Below, piece by piece: positions 61,406 to 64,000 of a DNA stretch of 64,000 nt. The position numbers were made by a program, and so were the translations under genes. How positions within the stretch are numbered: position 1 is the first letter of the stretch; each line of letters starts with the position of its first letter. Source of the DNA: Planctomycetota bacterium. GTDB taxonomy: Bacteria; Planctomycetota; Planctomycetia; Isosphaerales; Isosphaeraceae. The notes below the pieces were generated by a model. It was not told the DNA's origin. It saw only the letters and a list, made by a program, of their open reading frames with translations, and made no database searches. The DNA lies in NCBI GenBank assembly GCA_021791715.1, contig JAJYWB010000001.1, forward strand, positions 186,001 to 250,000. The letters are read 5' to 3'.

Positions 61406-62014
61406 TTAGTTCAAGCTCGGCGACATCGCCGAGTTTTCCTCGCGAGCCCAAATTTCGAGCCCGGGGGCGATCTGAAATACGGGATACGACGATAATGGGA
61501 GGAGATCCCGGCACGCCTCGCGGTAGAGCGGGCACGATCGATGCTGCTCTTGCGCGGCGCGTAACAGTCGATCTTGCAAATCTTGCCGTCCGGCGCGATA
61601 AGATAGAATAAAGCGTCCCAACGGCGAGAAACGCCGACTCTTGGAGAACAGGATTTGTTCGATCGTTTCTCCTCGTCGCATCCGTCGCTCGGCGATTTTA
61701 AGTTCGTCGCGGAGCTCGTTTCTCAGCCGTCGAATGATATCTTCCACCCGTCGGCGATAACGTCTCGCCGACGTGGACTCGGCGAGATCCCGCCATGGGT
61801 CCGCCGGAGAATCGTGAATCGGTTGGGAAGCGACATACAACTCGGGATCCAGCGGAATCGACGGATCCCCGTTTCGCAACGATATTAACAAAGTCGCCGC
61901 GACTTCCCAAACTCGAGGGTCGGAATATGTACGATGCCATCGAGGTGAACGGCGGTAGTAAGCCTGTTCGATTCGAGCCGCGACTTCGGCGATCTGTCGA
62001 GTTTGAAGCAACAC
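61406..62014 (-). CDS. Conserved-looking hypothetical protein, 202 aa
   Basis: I do not recognise this protein. It is mostly helical: residues 1-50 VLLQTRQIAEVAARIEQAYYRRSP, a central Asp/Pro-rich loop (ELYVASQPIHDSPADPWRDL), a long Arg-rich helix (YRRRVEDIIRRLRNELRDELKIAERRM), and a C-terminal part with two Cys residues spaced CPLYREACRDLLP. GAGG stands six bases before the GTG at 62014, so that start is preferred over the GTG at 62032. No export signal. It could bind nucleic acid, given the Arg-rich helix; this is a guess. It is divergent from the small HTH gene. Confidence 0.75.
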   Translation of the reverse strand: MLLQTRQIAEVAARIEQAYYRRSPRWHRTYSDPRVWEVAATLLISLRNGDPSIPLDPELYVASQPIHDSPADPWRDLAESTSARRYRRRVEDIIRRLRNELRDELKIAERRMRRGETIEQILFSKSRRFSPLGRFILSYRAGRQDLQDRLLRAAQEQHRSCPLYREACRDLLPLSSYPVFQIAPGLEIWAREENSAMSPSLN

Positions 62015-62443
62015 GAAAAACCTCGATCTCACTTAGCCGTTCAACTGGTTGATTTTTCGACGTTCAGCGTCGAAGCCGACTCACTAACCGAAATCGATTT
62101 GGTTCTGCGACAACCAATTTCCAGATTTTTTTCTCGGGGTTGTCTCACTTTTCAAAGCGACGTCGATTAATCTGGCGTGGGGAGATCGATTCCTCCAGGA
62201 TTTTCGATCGGATCGAGATTCGTCGTGAATCCCCCAATCCGGATCATTCGCTCGTAAGAATTTTTCGACCTGGGGCTGGCAATCGAAGCGACGTTTCTTT
62301 AAGATTCGGTTTAAATTCGCGTGAATCGGTACTCGTTCGCTGATCGCGATCGGTACTCGATTCTTGGAATCGCCTCAGCGTTCGAGTCTCTTTGATATTC
62401 GCCCGCACGCTTTCCTCCGGATTTCGTTTCGCCGGCATTATTC
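62015..62443. other. Divergent intergenic region
   Basis: About 430 bases separate two divergent genes and should hold both promoters. An AT-rich patch is at about 62115-62150. No confident promoter pair or operator was read. A short minus-strand frame (62244-62438) lacks a ribosome site. Confidence 0.4.
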
Positions 62444-62734
62444 ATGGGTAATCGCATGATGGAAAGTCATCCCGCTCGTTCCGACCTTCAGGTCTTAAAG
62501 CTCGATCTAGCTCGCCGCGTACGCGAGGTGCGGAAAGAACTCTATGGTGAGCATGGCGGACCGATGCTCGCTGAAGCGTTGCGAATCCCCTTCCGCACGT
62601 GGATGAACTATGAGGAGGGATGCACGATTCCCGCGCAAGTGATCCTTCGGTTCATTGAAACGACCCAGGCGAGCGTCGAATGGCTTCTCTCGGGCAAAGG
62701 CGATAAATACACCGCTCGCGGCCGGCGAGATTAA
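62444..62734 (+). CDS. Small helix-turn-helix protein, phage-repressor-like
   Basis: A 96-aa protein with a Cro/CI-type HTH. The sequence [50 protein letters not shown] matches the end of the lambda-repressor-like fold found in phage and toxin-antitoxin regulators ('...P....L..ia.....s..WLl.G'). The N-terminal 40 residues ([19 protein letters not shown]) form the first helices. The first ATG is used; an ATG at 62456 is possible. The nuclease-family gene begins three bases after its stop, so it may regulate its own operon. No integrase or toxin partner is near. Confidence 0.75.
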   Translation: MGNRMMESHPARSDLQVLKLDLARRVREVRKELYGEHGGPMLAEALRIPFRTWMNYEEGCTIPAQVILRFIETTQASVEWLLSGKGDKYTARGRRD

Positions 62735-62737
62735 CGC

Positions 62738-63862
62738 ATGCCGCGCCGGTCGGGGGCTTCACGACGATCGAAATCACCCCTAGCCCCGTTCTCGCGGTTT
62801 CTCACCGCATTCACCCTTGCAATTATCGCGACGATCGTTCTAACCTTCGTTCGTCGCGCCTCGCGTGATCCCGCTGAAATTGAACGTCCCGCCGTCCCCC
62901 CCGGCGAAAGCACGCCAAATCGCCATTCAATTCCACATACGCTTCTTTTTTGCACCTGGAACGTCGAGAACTTTTACGACGATCGAGACGATCCCGCGAT
63001 CAACGACCTTGACGAAAACCTCTTCGCAGCCGATCCCGACCTCGTCGCCCGCAAAATCGACCTCTTAAGCGCGACCCTCGCCGCCCAAAACGACGGCCGA
63101 GGACCCGACGTCGTCGTGCTCGTCGAGGTCGAATCGCGCCGCTGCCTTCAATTGCTCGCCGCCGCGCTCAATCGGCGCATTCGACAAACTGATCCTTATC
63201 GTTATATCTGCTTTCATGAACATCATTTAGATAGAGGTTTGGCGCCCGCGATTCTCTCGCGTTTTCAACTCGAAGCCGATTCCAGACTTCAGGCCTCGTT
63301 CGGCGAACGCAGAATCGTCGCGGCGCGGATCGTCGCCGACGATCGCCCGCTGACGATCCTCGCTTGCCACTGGACGAGTCGAATTACCGATAAAACAGGC
63401 AAAAAACGAGAAGCCTACGCCGACGTGATCTATCGTTCCGTAACCAAACTTATTAATAACGATCCCGCGTCCGACGTGCTGATCGCGGGTGATTTTAACG
63501 ACGAACCGCGCGATCCCTCGGTACGGATTCATCTGCACGCCTCGGGAGATCGAGAGCGCGTCGTCGCGGGCGATCCCCGTCCCACTCTCTACGATCTCTC
63601 CTATCGCATCAACAATCGCGTAATAGGATCGTATCATTACGGCGGTAGATGGGAAACGCTCGATCACATCGTCGTTTCACCGGGAATGCTCGACCGAGAC
63701 GGCTGGAGCGTCGACACCGAATCGTTCGAGGTGATCGCCCCCGCGGCGAACCGGAAAGGACGCGCGGGAACGCCGAAACGTTTCGGGTCGCCCCGAGACG
63801 CACACCCCCGCGGCCCGTCGGATCACTTCCCGCTCTCGGTGCGATTAATTCATAACCAATAA
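62738..63862 (+). CDS. Endonuclease/exonuclease/phosphatase family protein, membrane-anchored
   Basis: A 374-aa protein of the EEP fold (DNase I/AP endonuclease/inositol phosphatase superfamily). An N-terminal hydrophobic segment (RFLTAFTLAIIATIVLTFV, residues 20-38) is a signal anchor. The EEP motifs follow: LLFCTWNVENFYDD with the catalytic Asn, VVVLVEVESR with the Glu, ILACHWTSR, DVLIAGDFNDEPRD with Asp/Asn, TLDHIVVSPGM and GPSDHFPL with the final His. All catalytic positions are present. It probably works outside the cytoplasm on DNA or a phosphoester. Cotranscribed with the small HTH gene. A hairpin follows its stop. Confidence 0.93.
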   Translation: MPRRSGASRRSKSPLAPFSRFLTAFTLAIIATIVLTFVRRASRDPAEIERPAVPPGESTPNRHSIPHTLLFCTWNVENFYDDRDDPAINDLDENLFAADPDLVARKIDLLSATLAAQNDGRGPDVVVLVEVESRRCLQLLAAALNRRIRQTDPYRYICFHEHHLDRGLAPAILSRFQLEADSRLQASFGERRIVAARIVADDRPLTILACHWTSRITDKTGKKREAYADVIYRSVTKLINNDPASDVLIAGDFNDEPRDPSVRIHLHASGDRERVVAGDPRPTLYDLSYRINNRVIGSYHYGGRWETLDHIVVSPGMLDRDGWSVDTESFEVIAPAANRKGRAGTPKRFGSPRDAHPRGPSDHFPLSVRLIHNQ

Positions 63863-63867
63863 TAAAA

Positions 63868-63898
63868 GCCGAGTCGATCAACATACGATCGACCCGGC
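63868..63898 (-). terminator. Terminator between convergent genes at the right edge
   Basis: A 12-bp stem with one mismatch (GCCGAGTCGATC / GATCGACCCGGC) encloses a seven-base loop. On the minus strand it is followed by TTTTATTATT, a proper U-rich tail, so it fits termination of a minus-strand gene entering from the right; it may also end the EEP gene. Confidence 0.65.
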
Positions 63899-63924
63899 GA
63901 ACGAAGAATCGGGCTGGAAACGGC

Positions 63925-64000
63925 TTATTTATCTCGAATAATTGAAACGCCGACGTCGATCCCCTGCCCTCCGCCCGTCTGGCGGCACCGGACGGCGATC
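63925..64000 (-). CDS. Possible 3' end of a minus-strand gene (partial)
   Basis: The minus strand is open from the right edge to a TAA at 63925-63927 and would encode a C-terminus ending GGGQGIDVGVSIIRDK. A terminator hairpin with a U-rich tail stands 26 bases further on, at the right place to end such a gene. Only about 24 residues are visible, so no function can be given. Confidence 0.4.
   Translation of the reverse strand, partial: IAVRCRQTGGGQGIDVGVSIIRDK

Overview
The window looks like chromosome of a planctomycete, most likely of the Isosphaeraceae type. The evidence is gene content: two DUF1501 proteins with twin-arginine-like starts, a very large secreted HEAT-repeat protein with one CxxCH haem site, an ECF sigma factor followed by a Ser/Thr kinase-TPR receptor, a MoxR/DUF58/von Willebrand A operon, and intergenic arrays of the 'accaggaggttcgccctcc' and 'accacggat-acacggat' kinds. 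This assignment is inference; no rRNA gene is present to confirm it. No rRNA, convincing tRNA, CRISPR array or intact insertion sequence was seen. The genome is GC-rich with a striking excess of the hexamer CGATCG.

Layout. 0-5.3 kb: DUF1501 protein, GMC oxidoreductase, a small orphan gene in compositionally unusual DNA, and an SRAP DNA-protein crosslink protein. 5.4-8.8 kb: an orphan ModA/ModE-like pair, a membrane-inserted KAP-like P-loop NTPase and a small-type 23S pseudouridine synthase. 9.1-18.1 kb: a minus-strand run NHL lipoprotein - double vWA membrane protein - MoxR ATPase - small membrane protein - DUF58 - 58-aa membrane protein - BatA/vWA protein. 18.3-25 kb: Rieske protein, PVC haem/HEAT protein coupled to an SGNH hydrolase, and a double thioredoxin-fold protein. 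25-34.4 kb: an M16 peptidase, then a GntR (YtrA type) - ABC ATPase - three paralogous membrane proteins operon with a readable promoter and operator. 34.5-35.6 kb: two AT-rich repeat arrays in opposite orientation. 35.6-43.5 kb: second DUF1501, a glycosyltransferase-like protein, GlnE, a ~99-bp repeat array and QueE. 43.5-52.4 kb: TPR-redoxin protein, DinB, Gfo/Idh/MocA oxidoreductase, an exported methyltransferase, a dolichol-phosphate-mannose-synthase-like glycosyltransferase and a DsbD-type reductase. 52.5-56 kb: a CarH-like MerR/B12-fold regulator, a group-2-like sigma-70 factor and XerC. 56-64 kb: a small conserved-looking protein, the kinase/ECF pair, an uncharacterised cluster, a small HTH protein and a membrane-anchored endonuclease/exonuclease/phosphatase-family protein.

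How the parts may work together. Three regulatory modules stand out. The first is the CarH-like regulator: it keeps the W-x9-EH light-sensing signature but appears to lack the cobalamin-ligating histidine. It has its own direct-repeat operators and lies immediately upstream of a sigma factor. The second is the autoregulated GntR/ABC operon with three unclassified permeases. The third is the ECF/kinase pair. Thioredoxin-fold and haem proteins (Rieske, double TlpA, TPR-redoxin, DsbD) indicate an active extracytoplasmic redox chemistry. Coding starts were moved inward from the longest ORF wherever a Shine-Dalgarno match or a signal peptide decided it.
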